A DNA stretch of 64,000 bases from Leifsonia xyli subsp. xyli str. CTCB07. GTDB lineage: Bacteria; Actinomycetota; Actinomycetes; Actinomycetales; Microbacteriaceae. Shown in pieces: positions 56,120 through 64,000 of this stretch. Below the pieces are notes generated by a model. The model saw only the letters and a list, made by a program, of their open reading frames with translations, was not told the DNA's origin and searched no databases. The first letter of the stretch is position 1; the number at the start of each line of letters is the position of its first letter. The stretch spans positions 1,302,001 through 1,366,000 of the forward strand of contig NC_006087.1 in the NCBI RefSeq assembly GCF_000007665.1, read 5' to 3'. The position numbers and the translations under genes were made by a program.

Positions 56120-57328
56120 TCAGACGTTCGGCCCGAGGATGCTGTCGAGAATGTCCACGGTCACCGGATCAACCTGCTCCACCGTCACCACGTAGGACGT
56201 GCGGGTGATCTGCTCGTTCGCGTGCCCGAGCAGGCGCGAGGCGATGGTGATCCCGGCCGCACGCTCTACAAGGGTCGCGGTCGTGCGCCGGTAGATGTGG
56301 GTGGAGTATTCGTCTACATCCACGCCGAGCCGGATGAGTGCATCGCGGTTGTCGTCGTTGAACGAGCGCAGCAGTCGCTTGTAGTTGGACACGCTCATGG
56401 GCTTGCCCGTCTTCGTGGGGAACAGCAGCGCTTCCGGCCCCTTCTCCGCGAGCGCGAGACGATGACGCACCGCCTCGGCAGCGAGGGCCGGGAGGGCGAC
56501 GCAGCGGCGCTGGCGGGTCCACTTGGGGGCGTCCTTGCGGCGGATGCCCTGCTCCTTGTTCTGGATGACCGTGCCGTCGATCAGGATCGTCGGCTGTGCG
56601 GTCGTCATCTCAACGTCGCAGCGGCGCAGGTCGATGCACTCCCCCACCCGGGCGGAGGTGCCGAGCATGATGTCCATGCCGTCCACGAGTGCGCGCCAGT
56701 TCGGGCGCGGCCCCATCCCTGAATCTTCTCGCCAGCGGGTCATGAGTTCGCGGATCGCGGGTACCTGCTCCGGAGTGAGCATGGCGGTCTTCTTCTCCGG
56801 CGGCAACCGGGTCACGTCCCGAACGGGATTTGTCAACATCGCGTCGTCCCGCACGACGAACCCGCAAATCAGAGACAGTACCGACCGTGCCTTTCGCGCC
56901 GCAGAGACGCCCCGGTCGCTGAGGAGGTTCTGGATGATCCGGTCACAGCGTCCGGCCGTGAGGGCGTCCAGCCGGACCCCACCACAGACGGGAACGAGGG
57001 TGAGGCGGACGGTGGTTTCGTAGTTCTCGTACGTTGACCACGAGAGCGTGCCGTTCTCGGCCCGCACCCGGATCGTGGGCAGCCACGCTTCCGCTACCTC
57101 CGCGATGGTCGAGGTGTCGGTGACGATAGCCTTCGTGTGCGTCGTCAGCGCCTTCGCACGCGCCAACAGCTCCTCACGGGCGGCTGCCTCGGTCGCGCCT
57201 TCGGCGCGGAGCTGTACCAACTCCCCCGCGTCGTTGCGCATCCGGGCTCGCGCACGCCACTTCCCGTTCGCGAGCGGTGTCGCCTGAACCTGACCAACCT
57301 CGCCTGCGGCGATCTTCGGCCTAGCCAC
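56120..57328 (-). CDS. Tyrosine-type site-specific integrase
   Basis: A phage/integrative-element integrase of 402 residues. An N-terminal arm-binding domain (GKWRARARMRNDAGELVQLR) and a core-binding helical domain (about residues 65-165) are followed by the catalytic domain. This contains the first Arg in GTSARVGECIDLRR, HIYRRTTATLVERA (H-x-x-R), the GHANEQITRTSY motif, and Tyr as the nucleophile at its end. The GTG at 57328 has GGAG upstream. It overlaps the excisionase-like gene by eight bases and lies 370 bp from tRNA-Gln, a standard integration target. The frame is intact. Confidence 0.93.
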   Translation of the reverse strand: MARPKIAAGEVGQVQATPLANGKWRARARMRNDAGELVQLRAEGATEAAAREELLARAKALTTHTKAIVTDTSTIAEVAEAWLPTIRVRAENGTLSWSTYENYETTVRLTLVPVCGGVRLDALTAGRCDRIIQNLLSDRGVSAARKARSVLSLICGFVVRDDAMLTNPVRDVTRLPPEKKTAMLTPEQVPAIRELMTRWREDSGMGPRPNWRALVDGMDIMLGTSARVGECIDLRRCDVEMTTAQPTILIDGTVIQNKEQGIRRKDAPKWTRQRRCVALPALAAEAVRHRLALAEKGPEALLFPTKTGKPMSVSNYKRLLRSFNDDNRDALIRLGVDVDEYSTHIYRRTTATLVERAAGITIASRLLGHANEQITRTSYVVTVEQVDPVTVDILDSILGPNV

Positions 57329-57521
57329 GACGCTGCTCCCGCGCCCAGACGAGCACGTCCACACGGTCGTACTTGACGTGCCGCCCGAACTTCAACCACG
57401 GCGGGCCAGACTTCGTCAGCCGCCACCCCTCCAGCGTGCGCTCCGGCACACCCAGAAGCACCGCAACCTCGGCCTGGGTCAGGAACGCGGGCTCGACCTC
57501 GACATGCGCAACAGCTTCCAT
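57321..57521 (-). CDS. Excisionase-like helix-turn-helix protein
   Basis: A 66-residue protein with a MerR/excisionase-type winged helix: FLTQAEVAVLLGVPERTLEG, then WRLTKSGPPWLKFGRHVKYD and RVDVLVWAREQRRG. Such small proteins next to integrases direct excision. ATG at 57521 is preferred over upstream in-frame starts, as family members begin shortly before the FLTQAEVA helix. It overlaps the integrase start, so the two are co-translated. Confidence 0.8.
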   Translation of the reverse strand: MEAVAHVEVEPAFLTQAEVAVLLGVPERTLEGWRLTKSGPPWLKFGRHVKYDRVDVLVWAREQRRG

Positions 57522-57699
57522 GACGGATAGGTGCGTAACCCGTACCGGCGCGAACGTGCCGGGTCGAGTGCGTACCTCGCCAACGGAAACGACCGTGAAA
57601 CGCGCTCTACGCGGGTTTCTGGTCACCAACGGCCTCAACGGGCCACTCTGCGGAGTGAGGAGGAAGCTGGACTTCCTAGAGAATTCTAGCGATTCACTG

Positions 57700-57771
57700 C
57701 TGGGGTACCTGGACTCGAACCAAGAACAACTGAACCAGAATCAGCCGTGTTGCCAATTACACCATACCCCA
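57700..57771 (-). tRNA. tRNA-Gln (anticodon CTG)
   Basis: On the minus strand a 72-nt cloverleaf with acceptor TGGGGTA/TACCCCA and D-arm GGTGTAATTGGCAACAC. The anticodon stem GCTGA/TCAGT has the loop TTCTGGT (anticodon CTG). The T-arm is TTGGTTCGAGTCCAG and the discriminator is G. CCA is not encoded. Its 3' end faces the integrase gene, the usual position of an attL or attR site. Confidence 0.95.
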
Positions 57772-57870
57772 CCGGCTTCGGGCTCTCACCCGGGCACAAG
57801 AATCAACTTTAGCCTATCGGTGCGCCCTTCCCAAAAACAGCCGGACAGTCCGCGCGCGTCACATTGTGCC

Positions 57871-58812
57871 CTACAGCATGCGGGCGTCGCCGACAGCGAT
57901 CCCGATGAGGTCGCGGTTCACCGCGGCGGCGACCACCGCCCCCGATCCGGCCGCGATCACAAGCTGCTGGGGGCCGGGTGCAGTCGTCTCGCCCGCCGCG
58001 TAGATACCGGGGAGCGATGTACGCCCCTGGGCATCCGTCAGCAGGCAGCCATCGGGGCCGCGGTCCAATTCGAGACCGTCGAGGAAGGCCAGCGACGGTG
58101 TCCACACCGAGCGCACGAATCCGGCGGCGCGGTCGATGAACGATCCATCCGCCAGGCGCAGACCGGTCATGACGCCCCTCTCCCCCGTGACTTCCGCGAT
58201 GGGACACCGCTCGATAGCGATGCCAAGCCGGGCGAGGGCGCGCTCCTCGACCTCACCGATCCGGGCGACGCCGTTGGTGAGCACAAGGAGATCGTCGGTC
58301 CACTGACTGAGGAGCAGCGCCCGCTCGGCCAGATCGGGTGTCTCGCCGATCAGCGCCAGCGGCTCGCCGGCCTTCTCGAACGCGTCGCATTCGACGCAGC
58401 TGTGCAGTTGGGTTCCGTAGAAGGCTCGCAGGTTCACGATGCCGGGCAGAGTCTCCACGAGCCCGGTCGCGAGCACGACGTCCTCGGCCCAGGCGTCGAC
58501 ATCGGGAGCGCCGCTCACGCCCCGTCCGCGCACACGGTAGCCACCGCCCTCCACCTCGATCGCATCGACCTGGGCGAAGGCGATGACGGCGTTCGCGTAG
58601 CTGTCGACCTCCTCGCGGCCGAGCCGGCGCAATTCGGAGGGGGGGACGCCGTCGCGAGTCAGAAAGCCGTGCGCCTGCAGGGTAGCAGCGTGGCGGGGAC
58701 GGTTGCCGTCCACGACCAGAACGCGACGGCGTGCCCGGGCGAGGTTCAGCGCGGCGCTCAGGCCGGCTGGGCCGCCGCCCACAACGATGACTTCAAAGCC
58801 GGCCGTCGTCAC
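57871..58812 (-). CDS. FAD-dependent pyridine-nucleotide oxidoreductase (thioredoxin-reductase-like)
   Basis: A 313-residue two-dinucleotide-domain flavoprotein. The FAD motif VIVVGGGPAGLSAALNLARA is at the N-terminus. A CVEC motif (HSCVECDAF, about residue 140) is where thioredoxin reductases have CxxC, followed by an NAD(P)-binding half and the FAD-closing motif LPGIYAAGETTAPGPQQLV. It may reduce a thiol partner, but the second domain lacks a clear GxGxxA, so the partner and cofactor are uncertain. The GTG at 58812 follows the gltX stop by four bases; the two genes are likely one transcript. Confidence 0.85.
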   Translation of the reverse strand: MTTAGFEVIVVGGGPAGLSAALNLARARRRVLVVDGNRPRHAATLQAHGFLTRDGVPPSELRRLGREEVDSYANAVIAFAQVDAIEVEGGGYRVRGRGVSGAPDVDAWAEDVVLATGLVETLPGIVNLRAFYGTQLHSCVECDAFEKAGEPLALIGETPDLAERALLLSQWTDDLLVLTNGVARIGEVEERALARLGIAIERCPIAEVTGERGVMTGLRLADGSFIDRAAGFVRSVWTPSLAFLDGLELDRGPDGCLLTDAQGRTSLPGIYAAGETTAPGPQQLVIAAGSGAVVAAAVNRDLIGIAVGDARML

Positions 58813-58816
58813 GGCG

Positions 58817-60331
58817 TTACCCGAGTGCCGCCGAGAGCCGGACAAGACGCGCGAGGGTCTCGGCCTTGCCCAGGATCGCCATGGACTCGAAGAGGGGCGG
58901 CGAGACACGGCGCCCGGAGAGGGCGACACGTAGCGGGCCGAAGGCGATACGCGGTTTGAACCCCAGCGTCTCCACGAGTGCGTCACGCAGGGTGGCCTCA
59001 ATGGCCTCATGCGCCCACTCCGCCTCGGGAACCAGCTCCAGGGCGCCGATTGAGGCGGCGAGCGCTTCGCCCGCGTTGGCGGGCAGCGAGGCGCGGGCGT
59101 CATCCTCAATCGTCACGGAGGCGGCCTCGGCGAAGAGGAAGCCGAGCATCCCGGGGGTCTCGCCGAGCAGTTGCACGCGCTCCTGGACGAGCGGTGCGGC
59201 CTCGGCGAGCACTGCGCGCTGGGTCTCGGTGATCGGCTCGGTCAGCACGCCCGCGGCGACGAGGTACGGGATGGTCCGCTCCGCGAAGTCACCGACCTCC
59301 AGCAAGCGGATGTGGTCGCCGTTGATCGACTCCGCTTTCTTCTGATCGAAGCGCGCCGGGTTCGGGTTGACGTCCCCGACATCGAACGCCGCGACCATCT
59401 CGTCGATCGAGAACACATCGCGGTCATGGCTGAGCGACCAGCCGAGCAGCGTCAGATAGTTGACAAGCCCTTCCGGGATGAACCCGCGGTCGCGGTGGTG
59501 GAAGAGGTTCGACTCCGGATCGCGTTTGGAGAGCTTCTTGTTCCCCTCGCCCATGACGTACGGCAGGTGCCCGAAACGCGGGACGAAGGTGGTCACGCCT
59601 GTCTCGATGAGCGCGTGGTAGAGCGCGATCTGCCGCGGAGTCGAGGAGAGCAGGTCCTCCCCGCGGAGCACATGTGTGACGCCCATGAGCGCGTCGTCCA
59701 CCGGATTCACGAAGGTGTAGAGGGGCTGCCGGTTCGGCCGCACCACGACGAAGTCGCTGAACGAACCGGCTGAGAAGGTGATCTCCCCACGCACGAGGTC
59801 GTCGAAGCTGAGGTCCTCGTCCGGCACGCGCAAGCGCAGCGCCGGCTCGCGCCCCTCAGCGCGGTGAGCGGCCTTCTGGGCGTCGGTGAGATCGCGCTCA
59901 AAGTTGTCGTAGCCGAGCTTCGGGTCGCGGCCGAGCGCGATATTGTGCGCCTCGACCTCCTCGCCCGTCGCGAAGCTCTCGTAGATGTGGCCGCTCGCCG
60001 TCAGCTTCTCGATCAGCTCGCGGTAGATGCTGGAGCGCTGCGACTGCCGGTAGGGCGCGTGCGGGCCACCGACCTCGACCCCCTCGTCCCAGTCGAGTCG
60101 CAGCCAGCGCAGCGCGTCGATGATCTGGCCGTAGCTCTCCTCGCTGTCACGCGCCGCATCCGTGTCCTCGATGCGGAAGAGGAACTTGCCACCGGTGTGC
60201 CGGGCGTACGCCCAGTTGAACAGGGCGGTGCGGATCATGCCGACGTGCGGCGTGCCGGTGGGCGACGGGCAGAACCGGACGCGGACATCCACTCCGGTCG
60301 CAGTGGAAGAGGGGTGCAGAGTGTCAGACAT
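58817..60331 (-). CDS. gltX: Glutamyl-tRNA synthetase
   Basis: This class I synthetase charges tRNA-Glu (and usually tRNA-Gln in actinobacteria, followed by amidation). The 504 residues show the HIGH-type motif [20 protein letters not shown] (HVGM), [36 protein letters not shown], the KMSKS-type motif [13 protein letters not shown], and the helical anticodon-binding C-terminus. ATG at 60331. It is followed immediately by the FAD oxidoreductase, and a tRNA-Gln lies 1.1 kb downstream. Complete. Confidence 0.97.
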   Translation of the reverse strand: MSDTLHPSSTATGVDVRVRFCPSPTGTPHVGMIRTALFNWAYARHTGGKFLFRIEDTDAARDSEESYGQIIDALRWLRLDWDEGVEVGGPHAPYRQSQRSSIYRELIEKLTASGHIYESFATGEEVEAHNIALGRDPKLGYDNFERDLTDAQKAAHRAEGREPALRLRVPDEDLSFDDLVRGEITFSAGSFSDFVVVRPNRQPLYTFVNPVDDALMGVTHVLRGEDLLSSTPRQIALYHALIETGVTTFVPRFGHLPYVMGEGNKKLSKRDPESNLFHHRDRGFIPEGLVNYLTLLGWSLSHDRDVFSIDEMVAAFDVGDVNPNPARFDQKKAESINGDHIRLLEVGDFAERTIPYLVAAGVLTEPITETQRAVLAEAAPLVQERVQLLGETPGMLGFLFAEAASVTIEDDARASLPANAGEALAASIGALELVPEAEWAHEAIEATLRDALVETLGFKPRIAFGPLRVALSGRRVSPPLFESMAILGKAETLARLVRLSAALG

Positions 60332-60359
60332 ACCTCGGCAATCCTATCGGCGCGGCGCT

Positions 60360-61145
60360 CTACTTGGCCGCCCACACCGGATTCACGAGCGACCCGACAC
60401 CGGAAACCTCGACCTCGACGGTGTCGCCCGCGTGCAGCTGTCCGACCTCGGACGGTGTGCCGGTGAGAATGACATCCCCCGGCAGCAATGTGAACACGCT
60501 CGAAGCGTAGGCGACGATCGCTGGGATGCCATGCACCATCTCCGAGATCCGCGCCTCCTGTCTCAGTTCGCCGTTAACGCGCGTGCGCAGGGACGCCTCC
60601 GGATCGAGCTCGGTCTCGATGACCGGCCCGAGCGGGCAGAAAGTGTCGAAGCCCTTGGCGCGCGTCCACTGGCCATCTCTCTGCTGCAGGTCACGAGCCG
60701 TCACATCGTTCGCAACGGTGTAGCCGAAGATGTGACCGGCTGCGTCCTCTTCGGCGACATTCCGGGCGATCTTGCCGATCACGACCGCCAGCTCGCCTTC
60801 GTAGTCGACGCGCTCGGACTGCGGCGGGAGGACGATAGCTTCGCCCAGCCCGATCACAGCCGTGTTCGGCTTGAGGAACAACAGCGGCTCGACCGGGGCC
60901 TCTGCGCCCATTTCGGCCGCGTGCTCGCGGTAGTTCTTGCCCACCGCGACCACTTTGGAGCGCGGTATGACCGGCGCCAGCAGCGAACCGACCCTCCCGC
61001 GCGGCACGCGTTCGCCGGTCGTGTCAAAACCCGCGAACATCGGATCGCCGGAGAGGACAACGATCGCGTCCTCGTCCACGATGCCGTAGTCGATGGATGC
61101 GGTGGTCTGGTCGGTGCGGGTGTGGCTGAACCGTGCGATCTTCAC
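60360..61145 (-). CDS. Fumarylacetoacetate hydrolase family protein
   Basis: A 261-residue FAH-family protein. The family core is visible: VAVGKNYREHAAEMGAEAPV, LFLKPNTAVIGLGEAIVLPP, the metal-ligand Glu in VDYEGELAVVIGK, GYTVANDVTARDLQQRDGQW and LLPGDVILTGTPSEVG. Members hydrolyse or decarboxylate 2-keto acids such as acylpyruvates; the exact substrate is unknown. Its GTG at 61145 overlaps the stop of the broken panE gene by four bases, so it was translated after it. The reading frame is intact. Confidence 0.9.
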   Translation of the reverse strand: MKIARFSHTRTDQTTASIDYGIVDEDAIVVLSGDPMFAGFDTTGERVPRGRVGSLLAPVIPRSKVVAVGKNYREHAAEMGAEAPVEPLLFLKPNTAVIGLGEAIVLPPQSERVDYEGELAVVIGKIARNVAEEDAAGHIFGYTVANDVTARDLQQRDGQWTRAKGFDTFCPLGPVIETELDPEASLRTRVNGELRQEARISEMVHGIPAIVAYASSVFTLLPGDVILTGTPSEVGQLHAGDTVEVEVSGVGSLVNPVWAAK

Positions 61146-62024
61146 GCGTTCGAGCCTAGCGTCACGACGATCCGGGCGAGGGCCGGGGTCGGAAAGCCGT
61201 GCCGCGCCCCGGCTCGGAGCAGCGCCCCGCCGATGGCGTCGAGTTCGCTGGGACGGCCGGCCGCAAGGTCCTCCTGCAGCGAAGTCCGCATACCGCCGGG
61301 CACGCTATGCAGCGCACCCAGGAGGTCGTGCGCGGAGGCCGGGATGCCCTCGGCAGCCGAGCAGGCCACGATCTCCGCGATGACCGCCTCGTCAGCTCCT
61401 GATCCTCGGTCAGGGCTGGACCGGCGGGCTGACGCCAGAAGGAGGTGAGCAGCGCGAGCGCGCCGAGCAGACGGAATTTCCGCCACAGTACCTCGGCCTC
61501 GGCGCCGCCGGCCCGCACTTTCGGACCGGTGGTGGCGAGCGCCATCACCGGTGCGAAGCCTCCGGCGTCTTCCGCAACCTCAACAGTCGTGAAAGGGCTG
61601 CGATGGTCGATGACGGTCCGCGACACTCGCAGCGCCGACACCGCGACCGAAGCGCCGGTGACGCCCCCCCCCCCCCCCCCCCCGGCAGCGCCTCCCGGAG
61701 CATCTCCCGGTGCTCGACCCCGTTGAGGAACGACACCACCTCCGACGGCCGGCCGGCCGCGATCACGGGCAGCACGTCCGCGAGCCCGTAAGCCTTGGTC
61801 GCGAGGATCACGCTCGCCCCCTCCGGCACCTCGGTCGCCGCCGCGACCCGTTCGACGCCGACGCCGAAAGTCGCGCTGCGCAGCGCGATCCCCTCGTCGC
61901 GGATGGCGGCGACCGTCTCGGGCCTCCCCACCGCCACCACCTCGTGACCGGCCCTGCTCAGCAGCCAGGCGAACAGCCCGCCGACGGCGCCGGGGCCGAC
62001 GACGGCGAACACGTTCTCGCTCAT
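61142..62024 (-). pseudogene. panE: Ketopantoate reductase family gene (PanE/ApbA), two frameshifts
   Basis: The ATG at 62024 starts with the NADP motif MSENVFAVVGPGAVGGLFAW. The frame holds to VVSFLNGVEHREMLREALP, where a run of 20 G (plus-strand C at 61664-61683) follows. The next homologous part, VTGASVAVSALRVSRTVIDH, is in another frame and would be in register with 21 or 18 G. A second shift near 61395 leads to ADEAVIAEIVACSAAEGIPA and the C-terminal VVTLGSNA at 61142. Intact it would reduce 2-dehydropantoate, or a related keto acid, for pantothenate synthesis. Paralogs are common, so the organism need not be an auxotroph. Confidence 0.85.
61664..61683. repeat. Homopolymer tract of 20 C (G on coding strand)
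   Basis: Twenty consecutive C on the plus strand inside the minus-strand panE-like gene, encoding a run of Gly. The tract length puts the following domain out of frame by one base. Confidence 0.95.
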
Positions 62025-62221
62025 GCCCCGATGGTAGTCAGTTCCCGCTCGTCGCTGTCGAAGCCGCGCATTCACGCTCGCCGCGGGTGAGGACAGCCGA
62101 TCTCCGGGAGCGGAGAGGAGGAGCTACCGAGGCGGCAGGGGCGAGAGGCAGAGAACGGAGGACGTCCGGGCGAGTGGGGCCTGTCCTCCATTCTCGGCTG
62201 CGGTGCGGAAGCGGTGCGGGC

Positions 62222-63355
62222 TCAGGCATCGAGGCGGTACATCCAGCCGTGGCGGTCGCGCTCGCGGCCGTACTGGATGTCGGTCAGTTCCTTGCGCAGA
62301 GACAGGGTGAGCGCACCCGGCGCTGCGGTGATGTCGCCGACCGCGAACGTGTCCGACTTGAGTTCGCCGATCGGGGTGATGACGGCGGCTGTGCCGCAGG
62401 CGAACACCTCGACGATGTCGCCGGACTCCACACCGTCCCGCCATTCGCCGATGGTCACGCGCCGGCGCTCCACCCGGTGGCCGCGGTCGCGGGCGAGCTG
62501 GAGCACCGAGTCGAGGGTGATGCCTTCGAGGATGCTGTCGGAGTCGGGGGTCACGAGGGTGCCGTCCTTGTACACGAGCACCACGTTCATCCCGCCGAGC
62601 TCCTCGATGTACGTAGACTCCACCGAATCGAGGAAAAGCACCTGGGCGCACCCGTGCTCGTGCGCTTCGGCTTGCGGCAAGAGACTCGATGCGTAGTTGC
62701 CGCCGGTCTTCGCCGCTCCGGTTCCGCCTTTCCCAGCACGCGACCAGCGATCGGAGAGCCAGATGGAAACCGGAGCGACACCGGACGGGAAGTAGGCTGC
62801 CGCCGGGCTCGCGATCAGGTAATACGCCACCTTGTTCGCCGGGCGCACCCCCAGGAAGGCTTCTTTGGCGAACATGAACGGCCGCAGGTACAGGCTCGTC
62901 TCCTCCGTATCCGGAACCCAGTCGCCGTCGACCGCGATGAGCTGCTTGAGCGAGTCGAGGAAGTGCTCGACTGGCAGCTGGGGCAGCGCGAGCCGGTAGG
63001 ACGAACGCTGCATGCGGGCCGCATTGGCCTCCGGTCGGAAGCTCCAGATCGAACCGTCCTCGTGGCGGTACGCCTTCAGCCCCTCGAAGATCTCCTGAGC
63101 GTAGTGCAGCACAGCGGCAGACGGGTCGAGCGGGATGGGTCCGTAAGGGGAGACGCGCGGCCGGTGCCAGCCGCCCTTCGCGGACCAGCACAGATCGACC
63201 ATGTGATCGGTGAAGTAGTTGCCGAAACCGGGGTCCGCGAGGATCTCCGCGCGCTCAGCAGCGGTGCGCGCCGCCTCGTTCCTGGCGACGTTCCAGAGCA
63301 GGCCGGAAGTCTCGGTGGGGCCGCTGGTGAGGGAGATGCTGGTCGAAGCGTTCAT
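62222..63355 (-). CDS. ilvE: Branched-chain amino acid aminotransferase
   Basis: IlvE transfers amino groups between glutamate and the branched-chain keto acids in the cytosol. The 377 residues are the actinobacterial/eukaryotic-length form. The PLP Lys is in AAKTGGNYASSLLPQAEAHE (about residue 219). Other family segments are ILHY-type VLHYAQEIFEGLKAYRHEDG, LYLRPFMFA, VESTYIEELGGMNVV and VFACGTAAVITPIGE. The ATG at 63355 fits homologs. It lies 22 bp after the leuB stop on the same strand and probably shares its transcript. Complete. Confidence 0.97.
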   Translation of the reverse strand: MNASTSISLTSGPTETSGLLWNVARNEAARTAAERAEILADPGFGNYFTDHMVDLCWSAKGGWHRPRVSPYGPIPLDPSAAVLHYAQEIFEGLKAYRHEDGSIWSFRPEANAARMQRSSYRLALPQLPVEHFLDSLKQLIAVDGDWVPDTEETSLYLRPFMFAKEAFLGVRPANKVAYYLIASPAAAYFPSGVAPVSIWLSDRWSRAGKGGTGAAKTGGNYASSLLPQAEAHEHGCAQVLFLDSVESTYIEELGGMNVVLVYKDGTLVTPDSDSILEGITLDSVLQLARDRGHRVERRRVTIGEWRDGVESGDIVEVFACGTAAVITPIGELKSDTFAVGDITAAPGALTLSLRKELTDIQYGRERDRHGWMYRLDA

Positions 63356-63377
63356 GGGAGTCCTCTGCTGGAATACG

Positions 63378-64000
63378 TCAATTCTGTGCCGCCAGGGCAG
63401 CGATCGCGTCGCCGATCTGGCTCGTCGTGCGCGTCTGGCTTGCGGTGGCCATCTGGCCGCTGCGGGCGGCGAGGTCGGTGGTCACCGCCCGCTCGACGCG
63501 CTCCGCCAGAGGCCGCTCGCCGAGATGGCGGAGCAGGAGCGCGACGGACAGGATCGCGGCGGTGGGGTCGGCTCTCTGCTCGCCGGCGATGTCGGGAGCC
63601 GATCCGTGAACAGGCTCGAACATGCTCGGGAACTCACCCACGGGGTTAATGTTGCCCGAGGCGGCCAGTCCGATGCCGCCGCTGATCGCGGCGGCGAGGT
63701 CGGTGAGAATGTCGCCGAAGAGGTTGTCCGTGACGATCACATCGAATCTAGCAGGATCGGTGACGAGGAAGATCGTCGCTGCGTCGACGTGAAGGTAGTC
63801 CACAGCCACCTCGGGATGCTCGGCGGCCAGGGCATCCACGATCCGCTTCCACAGGCTGCCCGCGAAGGTCAGCACATTCGTCTTGTGTACGAGCGTCAGC
63901 TTCTTCCGCCGCTGCCCGGCCTGCTCGAAAGCGTAGCGAACGACGCGCTCGACGCCGTAGGCGGTGTTCACGGACACCTCGTTGGCGACCTCGTGCGGCG
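63378..64000 (-). CDS. leuB: 3-isopropylmalate dehydrogenase, C-terminal part (5' end outside window)
   Basis: This gene runs off the right edge. The visible 207 residues contain the family blocks [40 protein letters not shown] (active-site Lys), [34 protein letters not shown] (metal-binding Asp residues) and [20 protein letters not shown]. The substrate-specific N-terminal loop is not visible, but the sequence agrees best with LeuB. It catalyses oxidative decarboxylation of 3-isopropylmalate in leucine synthesis. Its neighbour ilvE completes the pathway. Confidence 0.92.
   Translation of the reverse strand, partial: PHEVANEVSVNTAYGVERVVRYAFEQAGQRRKKLTLVHKTNVLTFAGSLWKRIVDALAAEHPEVAVDYLHVDAATIFLVTDPARFDVIVTDNLFGDILTDLAAAISGGIGLAASGNINPVGEFPSMFEPVHGSAPDIAGEQRADPTAAILSVALLLRHLGERPLAERVERAVTTDLAARSGQMATASQTRTTSQIGDAIAALAAQN

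Overview
The window is a high-GC actinobacterial chromosome segment. The gene set (GlgE maltosyltransferase, a FasR-type regulator ahead of fabD-fabH-acpP-fabF, AceE-type pyruvate dehydrogenase, EttA, GTG/TTG starts) and the number of genes broken by single frameshifts or nonsense codons fit a host-restricted Microbacteriaceae plant endophyte. Leifsonia xyli subsp. xyli is the best guess. This is inferred from content, not from a database match.

Layout. 1-11 kb: a partial hydrolase, an AI-2E-type permease, a very long DivIVA-like coiled-coil protein, a large membrane protein, a thioredoxin-fold/TPR co-chaperone, then glgB-glgE divergent from a ruined glgP. 11-18 kb: a decayed strip with the glgP wreck, mobile-element scraps (a DUF3846-like gene), a frameshifted lipoprotein, remnants of an SOS-regulated mutasome-type locus that keep a perfect LexA box, and a surface protein gene cut by an internal stop. 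18-38.7 kb: mostly intact housekeeping genes (tRNA-Val, peroxiredoxin, aceE, fasR-fabDH-acpP-fabF, tesB, ettA, ssb, nadE, a LysR/MFS pair) with nonsense or frameshift pseudogenes between them (Rieske lipoprotein, 4HBT thioesterase, glycosyltransferase). 38.7-57.8 kb: an accessory region bounded on the left by a tRNA fragment and on the right by integrase/excisionase next to tRNA-Gln. It holds a PLD-like protein, a secreted serine protease of apparent Pat-1/Chp type with a 17-C tract, tRNA-Arg, a broken epimerase-exosortase-glycosyltransferase-regulator cluster, an orphan VbhA-like antitoxin, an IS3 copy split by an IS110 element, and an IS256 copy with two stops. 57.8-64 kb: core genes again (FAD oxidoreductase, gltX, FAH-family hydrolase, broken panE with a 20-C tract, ilvE, leuB).

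How they work together. glgB and glgE serve the GlgE alpha-glucan pathway, and the degradative phosphorylase is lost. aceE supplies acetyl-CoA to the adjacent FasR-controlled type II fatty-acid synthase genes. ilvE and leuB serve branched-chain amino acids, which are also precursors of branched fatty acids. The accessory region looks like a former surface-polysaccharide and protein-sorting locus plus a secreted protease, now mostly inactivated and colonised by insertion sequences. The least explained items are the intact exosortase in a dead cluster, the two long homopolymer tracts that are each one base out of frame, the IS110 left end with bridge-RNA-like structure, and three evenly spaced palindromes beside the integrase.
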